64,000 bases of DNA, taken from Nocardia yamanashiensis NBRC 100130. GTDB taxonomy: Bacteria; Actinomycetota; Actinomycetes; Mycobacteriales; Mycobacteriaceae. This document shows positions 44,361-52,492 of this stretch, piece by piece. How positions within the stretch are numbered: the stretch's first letter is position 1; every line of letters starts with the position of its first letter. Below the pieces are notes generated by a model. The model was not told the DNA's origin. It saw nothing but the letters and a program-made list of their open reading frames with translations, and did no database searches. Location: the NCBI RefSeq assembly GCF_001613325.1, contig NZ_BDCD01000022.1:124001-188000 (forward strand). The letters are read 5' to 3'. Made by a program: the position numbers and the translations under genes.

Positions 44361-44807
44361 ATGGACGTTGCGCCGATCCGGCCTCCCGACCTCTCCGCGC
44401 GGCCGTTCTTCCTGGCCACCGAGCGCATCATGGCGGCCTCGCCCGCCGAGCTGTACCGCATGTGCACCCAGCAGCTGTCGCTGTGGTTCGCCGATCCCGG
44501 ATCGGTGCTCATGCGTCCCGCCGTCAACGAACCGTTCTTCTTCACGGCCGGCGGCGGGCACCCCCACTACGGCCGCTTCCTGCGCCTGATCCCGGACCAG
44601 TTGGTCGAATTGACCTGGGTGACCGGTCCTGGCGGCACCGAGGGCGTGGAAACCGTTCTCACCGTTGAATTCACCGACCACGGCGCGGGCACCGTCCTCC
44701 TGCTCACCCACGCCGGCTTCCCCAACGCCGCCTCCCGCGATCGCCACGAGCAATCCTGGCCCCAGGTTCTCCAGCAGTGGGACGAGCGCGCCTCCGCCTC
44801 GGTCTGA
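44361..44807 (+). CDS. SRPBCC (AHSA1-like) domain protein
   Basis: 148 residues. The helix-grip fold is recognisable from RPFFLATERIMAASPAELYR at the start, GRFLRLIPDQLVELTWVTG in the middle, and VLLLTHAGFPNAASRDRHEQ at the end, the AHSA1-type block. Proteins of this type bind hydrophobic ligands; role unknown. It lies 30 bases after the SMR gene and may be part of the same transcript. Confidence 0.8.
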   Translation: MDVAPIRPPDLSARPFFLATERIMAASPAELYRMCTQQLSLWFADPGSVLMRPAVNEPFFFTAGGGHPHYGRFLRLIPDQLVELTWVTGPGGTEGVETVLTVEFTDHGAGTVLLLTHAGFPNAASRDRHEQSWPQVLQQWDERASASV

Positions 44808-44933
44808 TCCGGCCGGGTCATGCCCCCAAAAGTCATGGCCCGCCGGATCGTTTCACGGCGTAATGATCGGCCCGTGCCCCGCCGATGCTCCAGGTGATCA
44901 ATCCGCTCTCGAAGAATTCTGGGGGATCACCAA

Positions 44934-45515
44934 GTGAGAGTTGCCGTTTCGACCCTGCTGCTGGCCGCGGCGCTCGGGCTGACCGCCTGTTCGAGCAACC
45001 AGAGCGCCGCACCCGCCACCTCGAGCACCGCCCCCGCCACCTCCAGCTCGGCATCGAGCACTGTCGCCCCGAGCAGCACCACCGCATCGAACGGGCCGGG
45101 CGGATCGGAGGGCTCGGGCGGCCAAGGTAATTCCGGTGGCGGCGCATCAGGCGGCGAACCGGCGACCGTCCCCGCGACGGCCGCCCCGGCCGAGCCCACC
45201 GCCACCGCCGCCCCGGCAACCACCGTGGCCAAGCCCGGAGACGTCGGATTCGACTGGTGCTCCCGCGTCGGCCTCGCCGACCTGAAGCAGGTCCTGGGCC
45301 TCCCGGGCATCGAGATCGACCGCTGGAAGTGCGTCGACAGCTGGGCCATGCTCCACTCCGCCCACAGCGACAAATACCCCCAGCCCACCGGCTACCTGCT
45401 GCACCCCAACGTCCAGGGCTTCTGGCAACTGGTCACCCAGGGCTCTGCGATCGACTGCAACGAGGCCTACAACGTTCCCAAGAACGTAGCGGCACAACTG
45501 CAGGGCTGCCGATAG
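44934..45515 (+). CDS. DUF3558-like lipoprotein
   Basis: 193 residues. A lipoprotein signal peptide ends in the lipobox LTAC (Cys about residue 19), then a 90-residue Ser/Thr/Ala/Gly-rich linker, then a compact domain (FDWCSRVGLADLKQVLG and three more Cys) typical of actinobacterial DUF3558 lipoproteins. Exported and membrane-anchored; function unknown. GTG 44934 follows GGGGGATCACCAA. Confidence 0.77.
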   Translation: MRVAVSTLLLAAALGLTACSSNQSAAPATSSTAPATSSSASSTVAPSSTTASNGPGGSEGSGGQGNSGGGASGGEPATVPATAAPAEPTATAAPATTVAKPGDVGFDWCSRVGLADLKQVLGLPGIEIDRWKCVDSWAMLHSAHSDKYPQPTGYLLHPNVQGFWQLVTQGSAIDCNEAYNVPKNVAAQLQGCR

Positions 45516-45590
45516 TCGCGGGTCCCAGCCCACATGCGGACCGCCGGAGTAGGTTCGTCCTGTAAGACTTCCATCCTGGAAAGGACAAGA

Positions 45591-46034
45591 ATGCCTACAC
45601 GTTCCGCACGCACCGCGTGGACCGGTGGTCTGCAGGACGGCTCGGGTCAGGTCGAGCTGGTCAGCTCCGGCGTCGGCAAGTACGACGTCTCGTTCCCGAA
45701 GCGTTCGGCCGACAATGCCGACGGCACCACCAGCCCCGAAGAGCTGATCGCCGCCGCGCATTCCTCCTGCTACTCGATGGCGCTCTCGGCCGAGATCGGC
45801 CGGGCCGGCGGCACTCCGGAAGCCCTGGACGTCACCGCCGATGTGACGCTCGGCCCGGATCCGGCCGGCGGTTTCCGCATCTCCAACATCAAGCTGACCG
45901 TGGTCGGCCGCGCTTCCGGCATCGACGCCGACGGTTTCCTGGCCGCCGCGCAGGCCGCCAAGGCGGGCTGCCCGGTCTCCAAGGCGCTTTCCGGTGTGGA
46001 CAACATCGAACTGGACGCGACCTTCGAGTCCTGA
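45591..46034 (+). CDS. OsmC-family peroxidase-like protein
   Basis: 147 residues. OsmC/Ohr fold with two redox Cys: one in AAHSSCYSMAL and one in AKAGCPVSKAL, spacing typical of the family, which reduces organic hydroperoxides. The N-terminal TAWTGGLQDGSGQVELVSSG matches the OsmC subfamily rather than Ohr. ATG 45591 follows TGGAAAGGA. Probably a single-gene unit, related to oxidative stress. Confidence 0.9.
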   Translation: MPTRSARTAWTGGLQDGSGQVELVSSGVGKYDVSFPKRSADNADGTTSPEELIAAAHSSCYSMALSAEIGRAGGTPEALDVTADVTLGPDPAGGFRISNIKLTVVGRASGIDADGFLAAAQAAKAGCPVSKALSGVDNIELDATFES

Positions 46035-46150
46035 GTCGCGAAGCCGGTACGCCGATAGTTTGCGAGGGATGGCCGGGGGCTAGTCCTTTCGGCTATTTCT
46101 CGCCCGGAACCGGGCTTTCGCCTCGAATCGCACCCACTTTCGGATCTAGC

Positions 46151-46167
46151 CTGGCAGTCGCTGCCAG
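46151..46167. promoter_or_regulatory. Palindrome at a promoter
   Basis: CTGGCAG-TCG-CTGCCAG, perfect 7-bp arms. A possible -10, TAGCCT (46147-46152), precedes it and the next gene starts 28 bases downstream. Operator candidate. Confidence 0.4.
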
Positions 46168-46194
46168 TCGAGATCGCGAAGGTGGGTGTTTTTC

Positions 46195-47451
46195 ATGAGT
46201 GGGCAGACAGCCGTCGAAACCGCCGATACAGCGGATGCCAAGGGTTCGCTGCCGCGGGTGCTCGCGCTCGACGCGGCGCGCGGGATCGCGGTGCTCGGCA
46301 TGTTCGCGGTGCACGTCGGACCGCAGGAGGGCATGGCCGGGGCATCGTGGCTGACGGTTTTCCAGGGCCGGTCCGCCGCGCTGTTCGCGGTGCTCGCGGG
46401 GGTGTCGCTGGCGCTGATGTCCGGCGGGGATCGCCCCTACTCCGGAATCGCGGCACGCCGCGCCAAGATTCGCATTGCCGCGCGGGCCTTGCTCATCGCG
46501 GTGCTGGGCATGGCGCTCGCGCTGGTACCGTCCGGCATCGGCATCATGATCATCCTGACCTACTACGGCCTGTATTTCCTGCTCGCGCTACCCCTGCTGC
46601 GGCTCTCCGCACGGATGCTCGCGCTGCTCGCGGCGGCGTGGGCGGTGGCGGGACCGATCCTGTCCTTCGTGCTCCGAAGCCATATGGACCAGAACACCTT
46701 CGGCGGCAGCCCGACCTTCGACATGCTCACCTCGTGGGCGGGGGTGCGCGAGTTCGCCGAGATGTTGGTTCTCACCGGCGGCTATCCGGCGCTGACCTGG
46801 ATGCCGTTCGTGCTGGCCGGTCTGGCCCTGGGGCGCTTCGGAATTCGCCATATCCGGCCCGTCGTGGTGCTCGGCGGCGGTCTGGCACTGGCCGTGCTCG
46901 GCTACGGCGGTTCGTGGTTCGTGCAGCACGCACTGGGCGGCCGGCAGCACCTGATCGATCTGCTGGCCCCGGTTTTCGCCGAATCGGGCATGGATTTCGA
47001 GCCGGGTCAGTTCCTCGACGCGTCCGGCCTCGGCGTCACCCCGACCACCAGCTGGTGGTGGCTTACCGTGGCGAACCCGCACAGCGGCACCCCGTTCGAG
47101 GTCTTCGGCGCGACCGGCACGGCGCTGCTGGTGATCGGGGCGCTGCTGCTGCTCACCCCGCATATGGAACTGCTCCTGCGGCCCCTCATCGCCGCAGGGT
47201 CCTGCGCGTTGAGTCTCTACATCCTGCAGGTGCTGGCCGTGGGAATGCTGGTCCCGCTGCCGGACTCGGAATCCGAGGCGATGCCGACCGGAATCCATGC
47301 CCCCGGCTGGGGCCTGCTGGCCATCCTGGCGCTCGGTTCACTGCTCCTGGCGACCCTGTGGCGCAGCGTATTCCGCCGCGGTCCAGCGGAGTGGCTGCTC
47401 CACAGGGTGACCATGGGCGTCACAGACCGGCTGGTACCCGATCGCGGCTAG
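46195..47451 (+). CDS. Multi-pass membrane protein, DUF418/acyltransferase-like
   Basis: 418 residues with about ten membrane helices. RVLALDAARGIAVLGMFAVH at the beginning is the signature of DUF418 and of the HGSNAT-like heparan acetyltransferase relatives; the His at the end is the usual catalytic-loop residue. It probably acylates an envelope glycan or lipid, but the substrate is unknown. ATG 46195 is preferred, 8 bases after GAAGGTGGG; a GTG at 46186 adds three residues. Its 3' end overlaps the convergent cbtA gene by 32 bases. Confidence 0.78.
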   Translation: MSGQTAVETADTADAKGSLPRVLALDAARGIAVLGMFAVHVGPQEGMAGASWLTVFQGRSAALFAVLAGVSLALMSGGDRPYSGIAARRAKIRIAARALLIAVLGMALALVPSGIGIMIILTYYGLYFLLALPLLRLSARMLALLAAAWAVAGPILSFVLRSHMDQNTFGGSPTFDMLTSWAGVREFAEMLVLTGGYPALTWMPFVLAGLALGRFGIRHIRPVVVLGGGLALAVLGYGGSWFVQHALGGRQHLIDLLAPVFAESGMDFEPGQFLDASGLGVTPTTSWWWLTVANPHSGTPFEVFGATGTALLVIGALLLLTPHMELLLRPLIAAGSCALSLYILQVLAVGMLVPLPDSESEAMPTGIHAPGWGLLAILALGSLLLATLWRSVFRRGPAEWLLHRVTMGVTDRLVPDRG

Positions 47452-48211
47452 CGAATTCGGTCAAGGCCGCGAAGGCCAGCCCGAGCGCCGCCCACAGCGT
47501 GGCGGTCTCGGCCAGCGACGCCACCCGGAACTGCCACAGCAGGGTGGCCGGGAAATCGTCCTTGACCTCGTTGATGCCCGGCAGCACCACGTATCCGACG
47601 GCGGTGACCGCCAGGAACGCCACCACGCCGCCGATGACGCGCACCGTATTCAGCTGCGTGCGAAGCAGTTTGAACACGTACACGCCCGCGCCCACGGCCG
47701 CGAAGCCGAGGATCACGACCGCCAGCCACAGCCAGGTGCGCTGGTTGATGGTGTCCGGATCACCCACTGCGGGCGGATTGGCCGGGTACTTGAAGAACGG
47801 CACGGCGACGATGGCGAGCCAGCCGCCCGCCGCCAGCCCGAGCGCCAGCTGCGGACCCGACCATTCGGTATAGCGCCGGGCCACATTGGCGGCCGTGGCC
47901 AGCAGCGCGCCCATGGCGATGCCGAACAGGCCCAATGCCAGGAACTGGCCGAACTTCTGACCGGTACGGCTCACGAGGGGTTCCTCCTCGTCACCGTGCG
48001 AATGCCCACCGGCCGCTTCGGCCGTGCCATGGGCATCGGAATGCGTTTGGGATTGCGCTTCTTCGATGGCGATCGCCGCGTCCACCTTGGATTCCCCGAT
48101 CAGGAAACCCACGGTGCCCGCCAGCAGGCCCGCGATTAGGCCGGCCAGCAGGCCGCGCAGCAAAAGCGTCTTGAGCGAACCCGCGAGGGGTTTGGTTTCG
48201 CTCAGTGACAC
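47420..48211 (-). CDS. cbtA: CbtA-type cobalt transporter subunit
   Basis: 263 residues, five to six membrane helices. CbtA is the larger partner of CbtB in a predicted cobalt uptake system regulated by B12. N-terminal LRGLLAGLIAGLLAGTVGFL, a His-rich loop (SQTHSDAHGT, GGHSHGDEEE; about residues 54-77) fit for metal binding, and WLWLAVVILGFAAVG near the end. It overlaps cbtB by 10 bases, so the pair is coupled. The start GTG lies inside the end of cbtB. The end overlaps the convergent membrane protein gene. Confidence 0.87.
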   Translation of the reverse strand: MSLSETKPLAGSLKTLLLRGLLAGLIAGLLAGTVGFLIGESKVDAAIAIEEAQSQTHSDAHGTAEAAGGHSHGDEEEPLVSRTGQKFGQFLALGLFGIAMGALLATAANVARRYTEWSGPQLALGLAAGGWLAIVAVPFFKYPANPPAVGDPDTINQRTWLWLAVVILGFAAVGAGVYVFKLLRTQLNTVRVIGGVVAFLAVTAVGYVVLPGINEVKDDFPATLLWQFRVASLAETATLWAALGLAFAALTEFASRDRVPAGL

Positions 48212-48396
48212 GGGACGCCCAGCAGGTGCCGTCCATCGTGCATCAGCTCGTGCATGTACATCCCCGTACGGGAGATGGCGCCCTGATCGAAACCGACCAG
48301 GTACACGGTGAGCAGTGCGAGCAGAACGGCAGCCGCGGAGATGAGCAGCGCGTTCAGCGCGTCACCACTCCGGCTGGGATTGTGGACGATGGCCAT
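48202..48396 (-). CDS. cbtB: CbtB-type cobalt transporter subunit
   Basis: 64 residues with one membrane helix (about 16-36) and a C-terminal metal-binding tail HELMHDGRHLLGVPCH, the family hallmark. ATG 48396 follows AAGGAGG, 6 bases upstream. It is first in the cbtB-cbtA operon behind a cobalamin riboswitch, so cobalt uptake is shut down when B12 is plentiful. Confidence 0.9.
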   Translation of the reverse strand: MAIVHNPSRSGDALNALLISAAAVLLALLTVYLVGFDQGAISRTGMYMHELMHDGRHLLGVPCH

Positions 48397-48439
48397 GCGA
48401 GTCCTCCTTGGGGATTTCGCGTCCCCCTCGAGTCGGGTT

Positions 48440-48550
48440 GCGACGGTGCCGGGTGTCTGGCTCTCCGGCACCCGCCCCACTCGGGACTTGTGCGTGGATA
48501 ACAGTGGCGCGACCGCCCCGGAATCACACCGGGTTACACGTCACCATCGC
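48440..48550 (-). promoter_or_regulatory. Cobalamin riboswitch
   Basis: Read on the minus strand, conserved aptamer parts appear in order: GGTGTGATTCCGGGGC (about 48530-48515), CGCGCCACTGTTATCC (about 48511-48496; the B12-box core GCCACTGT), and AGCCAGACACCC (48462-48451). A short hairpin with GGGGA/TCCCC arms sits just before the AAGGAGG of cbtB, a plausible expression platform. The exact limits are approximate. Confidence 0.88.
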
Positions 48551-48605
48551 TTACTTCACTCCGAAGAGTGACATCCACGCTGGCCTGGCGTCAATACGGG
48601 GTCTA

Positions 48606-48917
48606 TCAGGCGTTCTTGCCGGTGACGTCGAGCACGACCTCGAACTCCAGCAGCGACGCGCCGGTGGACACGGGCTTGCGGGCCTCGCCGGCGTGCGCCT
48701 CGCGGGCCGGGCCGTCGCGCCAGGCCTCGAAGGATTCGTTGGAATCCCACTGCGTGACAACGAAATAGCGATTGTCGCCGGAGACCGGGCGGAGCAGCTG
48801 GAAGCCCAGGAAGCCGGGGGAGTTCTCCACGGCGTGCGCGCGGGCGGCGAAGCGCTTCTCCAGCTCGGGGCCCGCGCCCTCCGGGACCTCGATTGCATTG
48901 ATCTTGACTACTGCCAT
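48606..48917 (-). CDS. mhuD: Heme-degrading monooxygenase MhuD
   Basis: 103 residues; cleaves heme to release iron, giving mycobilins in the mycobacterial enzyme. Almost the same as M. tuberculosis MhuD (Rv3592) over VVKINAIEVPEGAGPELEKR and ENSPGFLGFQLLRPV. The key residues are in place: Asn7, Trp66 and proximal heme ligand His75. It acts as a cytoplasmic dimer. ATG 48917. It is divergent from an alpha/beta hydrolase gene across 54 bases, the same partner as in M. tuberculosis (Rv3591c). Confidence 0.95.
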   Translation of the reverse strand: MAVVKINAIEVPEGAGPELEKRFAARAHAVENSPGFLGFQLLRPVSGDNRYFVVTQWDSNESFEAWRDGPAREAHAGEARKPVSTGASLLEFEVVLDVTGKNA

Positions 48918-48959
48918 GGGAGCGAGGCTACCCCGCGCCCCCGACCTGCCGTTTGCCCA

Positions 48960-48965
48960 TAGATT
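48960..48965 (+). promoter_or_regulatory. -10 box for a leaderless hydrolase mRNA
   Basis: TAGATT, 6 bases before the GTG at 48972, where no ribosome-binding site exists. Consistent with transcription starting at the start codon. Confidence 0.55.
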
Positions 48966-48971
48966 GATCAT

Positions 48972-49715
48972 GTGTTGTATGACGAAGGCGGCGCCGGCGT
49001 GCCGATCCTGCTCCTGCACGGGTTGATGGGCAGTGCTCGGACCTGGGATTCCCAATTGGATTGGATCCGCGAGTTCGGGCACGTGTACACCTTCGACGCG
49101 GCGGGGCACGGGCGGCCCGCACCGGCCGAGCTGACCACCGAGGCCTTCGTGGCGGATCTGGCGGCGGTCACGGCGGATATCGCCGAACCCATGGTGGTGA
49201 TCGGGCATTCGATGGGCGGCCTGCACGGGTGGATGTTCACCGCGGCGCATCCGGAGCGGGTGCGGGCGCTGGTGGTCGAGGACATCGCACCGGATTTCCG
49301 GGGCCGGACCGCGGCGGATTGGGCGGCCGTGATTTCGGCTTGGCCGCAACCGTTTCCGTCCGAGGAAGCCGTGCTGGAGTTCTTCGGTCCGGTGGCGGGG
49401 CGGTATTTCCTGGCGTCGTTCATCCAGGGGTCGGACGGGTTCCGGTTGCACGGTGATATACCGACCTTCCGGGACATCTCCGAGGAATGGGGGAGCCGGG
49501 ACTTCTGGGCGCAGTGGAAATCCATCACCGTGCCCGCGCTGCTGCTCGAGGGCGAGCACACCATCACCCCGCCGGGGCAGATGGCGGAGATGGCGGCCGT
49601 GCACCCCGACGCCCGGCACGTGGTCATCGCCGACGCCGGGCACCTGGTCCACGACGACCAACCCGCCGCCTACCGGGCCGAAGTCGAAGCTTTTCTGCGG
49701 CGCGTCCTCGATTGA
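48972..49715 (+). CDS. Alpha/beta hydrolase
   Basis: 247 residues. Oxyanion strand ILLLHGLMGS, nucleophile Ser in VVIGHSMGG, acid in LLEGEHT region, and catalytic His in DAGHLVHDDQ. Matches the Rv3591c position beside mhuD. Substrate unknown. GTG 48972 looks leaderless. The next gene starts 77 bases downstream on the same strand. Confidence 0.88.
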   Translation: MLYDEGGAGVPILLLHGLMGSARTWDSQLDWIREFGHVYTFDAAGHGRPAPAELTTEAFVADLAAVTADIAEPMVVIGHSMGGLHGWMFTAAHPERVRALVVEDIAPDFRGRTAADWAAVISAWPQPFPSEEAVLEFFGPVAGRYFLASFIQGSDGFRLHGDIPTFRDISEEWGSRDFWAQWKSITVPALLLEGEHTITPPGQMAEMAAVHPDARHVVIADAGHLVHDDQPAAYRAEVEAFLRRVLD

Positions 49716-49792
49716 AGGCGGGTGCCTTCAGTCTCTGGGCGCGTCCGTCGTATGCTCGGCTCGACGCATCCCAGAGTGAATGGTGACCACCG

Positions 49793-50965
49793 ATGATCGA
49801 CTTCACGATTCCTGCCGAACTCGCCGCCGAACGCGATCGGGTTCGCCAGTTCGTCATCGACAAGATCGTCCCCTTCGAGCGCGACCCGCGCCTGACCGCG
49901 CACGGGCCCAATGACGAATTGCGCCAGGAACTGGTCGAATTGGCGCGCGCCGAGAACCTGCTGACCGTGCAGGCGCCCAAGGAACTGGGCGGTCGCGGGC
50001 TGACCCACGTGGAACAGGCCGTGCTGTACGAGGCGTCCGGCTGGTCCACCCTGGGCCCGGTCGCCATGAACTGCGCCGCGCCCGACGAGGGCAATATGTT
50101 CCTGCTCTCCAAGATCGCGAACCCGGAGCAGACCAAGCAGTACCTGCAGCCGGTCATCGACGGCCACCAGCGCTCGGTCTTCGCCATGACCGAACCCGGC
50201 GGCGCGGGCTCGGACCCCAACCAGCTCGCCACCGAAGCCGTGTTCGACGGCGAGAACTTCACCATCAACGGGCGCAAATGGCTGATCACCGGCGCCGACG
50301 GGGCCAAGACCTGGATCATCATGGCCCGCCTGGCCGCCAACCCGCACCTGCCCGAGGGGCCGACGCTGTTCCTGTGCGACGGCGACGCCGAGGGCATCGT
50401 CATCGAGCGGATCATGAACACCATGGACCGCAACTATGTCGGCGGGCATGCGGTCGTGAACTTCGAGAACCTGGTGCTGCCGCGCGAATCCGTGCTCGGC
50501 GAGACCGGGCAGGCGCTGCGGTACGCCCAGTTGCGGCTGGCGCCGGCGCGTTTGACGCACTGCATGCGCTGGCTGGGCGCGGCCGAGCGGGCGCAGGCCA
50601 TCGCCGTCGACTACGCCAAGACCCGGACCGCCTTCGGCAAGACCATCGGCGAGCATCAGGGCGTGTCGTTCATGTTGGCGGACAACGAGATCGCGCTGCA
50701 CCAGTGCCGGCTGACCATCTGGCATGCCTGCTGGCTGATGGATCAGGGTGAGAAGGCGCGGCACGAATCCTCGATCGCCAAGTCCTACGTCTCCGAGGAA
50801 CTGTTCAAGGTCACCGACCGCTGCGTTCAGGTGCTCGGCGGCATCGGCATCTCCGACGAGACCGTAGTCGAAATGATCTTCCGCGATATGCGCGCCTTCC
50901 GCCTCTACGACGGCCCCACCGAGGTCCACAAGTACGCCATCGGCCGCAAACTGCTCCGCGGTTAG
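49793..50965 (+). CDS. Acyl-CoA dehydrogenase
   Basis: 390 residues. FAD-dependent dehydrogenation of acyl-CoA at the alpha-beta bond. FAMTEPGGAGSDPNQLATEA is the first family signature; KTRTAFGKTIGEHQGVSFML and QVLGGIGISDETVVEMIFRD the second. The catalytic Glu position lies near the end in YDGPTEVHKYAIGRKLL. Chain length preference unknown. Possibly acts with the enoyl-CoA hydratase 305 bases downstream, which would take the next beta-oxidation step. Confidence 0.92.
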   Translation: MIDFTIPAELAAERDRVRQFVIDKIVPFERDPRLTAHGPNDELRQELVELARAENLLTVQAPKELGGRGLTHVEQAVLYEASGWSTLGPVAMNCAAPDEGNMFLLSKIANPEQTKQYLQPVIDGHQRSVFAMTEPGGAGSDPNQLATEAVFDGENFTINGRKWLITGADGAKTWIIMARLAANPHLPEGPTLFLCDGDAEGIVIERIMNTMDRNYVGGHAVVNFENLVLPRESVLGETGQALRYAQLRLAPARLTHCMRWLGAAERAQAIAVDYAKTRTAFGKTIGEHQGVSFMLADNEIALHQCRLTIWHACWLMDQGEKARHESSIAKSYVSEELFKVTDRCVQVLGGIGISDETVVEMIFRDMRAFRLYDGPTEVHKYAIGRKLLRG

Positions 50966-50977
50966 ACAACTCTCGTA

Positions 50978-51006
50978 ACTCTCAGGGGCTTCGCCCCCGA
51001 ACCCCC
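50978..51006 (+). repeat. Dispersed hairpin repeat, copy 2
   Basis: Identical over 29 bases to 977-1005, again just after a stop codon (12 bases) and on the gene strand. A degenerate third copy follows at about 51027-51065. Confidence 0.75.
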
Positions 51007-51256
51007 CGGGGGGCTGGGGGCGAGAGCAACTCTCGTAACTCCTGGAGGGCTTCGATCCCGAACCCGCCAGAGTCGGAGGGCTGCTGGCCGGCCCCTCCGC
51101 GTCTCGGGGACTTGGTCTCCGCCACACCCGGGGGCTCGGAAGTCCACTCTCGAACGAGCGGTCACGCGTCTCCGGACCGCTCGGTGCCTGTAGGCCTACC
51201 TGCCCCGGCCTGCATCTGCCCTGGCCGAAGGGGCGGGACAAGTCGGGGGCAGCGAC

Positions 51257-51262
51257 TAGGAT
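51257..51262 (+). promoter_or_regulatory. -10 box of the enoyl-CoA hydratase gene
   Basis: TAGGAT, 8 bases before ATG 51271, with no ribosome-binding site between; a leaderless mRNA is likely. Confidence 0.5.
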
Positions 51263-51270
51263 TCGTGGCC

Positions 51271-52080
51271 ATGAGTTCGGAACTGCATGTTGATGTGTCC
51301 GGTGGGGTCGCGGTGCTCACGCTCAACCGGCCTGCCCAGCAGAACGCGCTCACACCCGCCATGGCGTCGGAACTCGGTGCGGCGCTGCGCCGGTGCGACA
51401 ATGACGACGCCATCGGTGCGGTGGTGATCACCGGGACGCCGCCGGCCTTTTGTGCGGGGGCGGATCTGTCGTTGAAGGTCGGCGAGGTCAACGGGTTGAT
51501 CGATCCGCCGCCGTTCCGGATTCGCAAGCCGGTCATCGCGGCCGTGAACGGGCATGCGGTCGGGATCGGGCTGACCATCGCGCTGCAGTGCGATTTGCGG
51601 TATATCGCTCGCGATGCCGTTTACGCGCTGAACCAGGTTCGCCGCGGCGCGCTCGCCGACGGCTACGCGCACTGGACTCTGCCCCGGCTGATCGGCAGCG
51701 CCAATGCCGCCGATCTGCTGCTGACCGGCCGCACCTTCGACGGTGACGAAGCCCGCGCGCTCGGCATCGCCAATGCCTGCCTGCCCGCCACCGAAGTGCT
51801 GCCCACCGCGCTGGAAGTCGCGCACGACATCGCCCACGGCTCGGCCCCGCTCCCGGTCGCACTCTCCAAGCGCCTGCTCTGGGAAGCCCCGACCATGACC
51901 CCGGAGACCGTCGGCCGCCTGGAGACCGAACTCAACGACTACGTGGCCAAATCCACCGACGGCGGTGAAGGCGTAGCCGCCCTCAAGGACCGCCGCCAGC
52001 CCAAATGGACCGGCACCGTCAGCACCGAATGGCCGGCTTGGGACGCCGTCACCGACGGCAAACGTCCCGGTTTGGACTGA
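51271..52080 (+). CDS. Enoyl-CoA hydratase/isomerase family protein
   Basis: 269 residues. Crotonase fold: VAVLTLNRPAQQNALTPAMA, the oxyanion loop FCAGADLS, and AAVNGHAVGIGLTIALQCDL with the second oxyanion glycine. In true hydratases two Glu residues catalyse; here the equivalent region reads VRRGALADGYAHWTLPRLIG, without clear Glu at the usual places, so the reaction may differ (isomerase, thioesterase or other). ATG 51271. Confidence 0.86.
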   Translation: MSSELHVDVSGGVAVLTLNRPAQQNALTPAMASELGAALRRCDNDDAIGAVVITGTPPAFCAGADLSLKVGEVNGLIDPPPFRIRKPVIAAVNGHAVGIGLTIALQCDLRYIARDAVYALNQVRRGALADGYAHWTLPRLIGSANAADLLLTGRTFDGDEARALGIANACLPATEVLPTALEVAHDIAHGSAPLPVALSKRLLWEAPTMTPETVGRLETELNDYVAKSTDGGEGVAALKDRRQPKWTGTVSTEWPAWDAVTDGKRPGLD

Positions 52081-52083
52081 CCC

Positions 52084-52362
52084 TCAGGCATTCCCGCCGA
52101 TGATCATCAGGATGAACAGGATGGCGAGGGCGATCATCCACAGCGTGCCGATGATGCCGAGCACGTAGCCCACCATCACCTGCACGCGGCCGCCGTAGGC
52201 CCCGCCGGATGCCTCGATATCGTTCAGGGCTCGCCGTCCGAGCACCCAGGCCAGCGGCCCGAGCACCCCGCAACAGAACAGACTGAGCACGCCGAGCAGC
52301 AACACCGTCGTCGCATGCTCGTGCTCAACAGGTGCGCCGATCGGCTGCTCAGGGATGACCAC
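52084..52362 (-). CDS. DUF4190-type small membrane protein
   Basis: 92 residues, two membrane helices: VLLLGVLSLFCCGVLGPLAW and YVLGIIGTLWMIALAILFIL, separated by a short GRRALNDIEASGG loop. This matches the actinobacterial DUF4190 family of unknown function. Convergent with the enoyl-CoA hydratase gene, 3 bases from its stop. Confidence 0.8.
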   Translation of the reverse strand: MVIPEQPIGAPVEHEHATTVLLLGVLSLFCCGVLGPLAWVLGRRALNDIEASGGAYGGRVQVMVGYVLGIIGTLWMIALAILFILMIIGGNA

Positions 52363-52492
52363 CGTGCGATTTTACGTTCGCAAGCCCCGACTCGGCAGGC
52401 TGACGCGCGGTGTTCGCTTGCGCGACACCGTTTCTGGACGATCGACTACCTGATTCCCGGCGGAAACCCCGCCGGGATCGGCGAGTTCGGCC

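Larger units (their letters stand above)
50966..51270 (+). other. 305-base gap with two copies of a hairpin repeat
   Basis: Between the acyl-CoA dehydrogenase and the enoyl-CoA hydratase. It holds the exact repeat 50978-51006 and a decayed copy 60 bases later (both begin CAACTCTCGTAACT, 50967 and 51027). The rest is GC-rich without a convincing gene. The end carries the -10 of the next gene. Confidence 0.6.

Noticed and set aside
46182..47873. A 563-codon plus-strand frame at the acyltransferase-like gene
   Set aside because: Out of frame by one base with a membrane protein that has clear helices; its composition is Arg/Gly-rich.
49670..51241. A 523-codon minus-strand frame over the acyl-CoA dehydrogenase gene
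   Set aside because: Shadow of the dehydrogenase gene.
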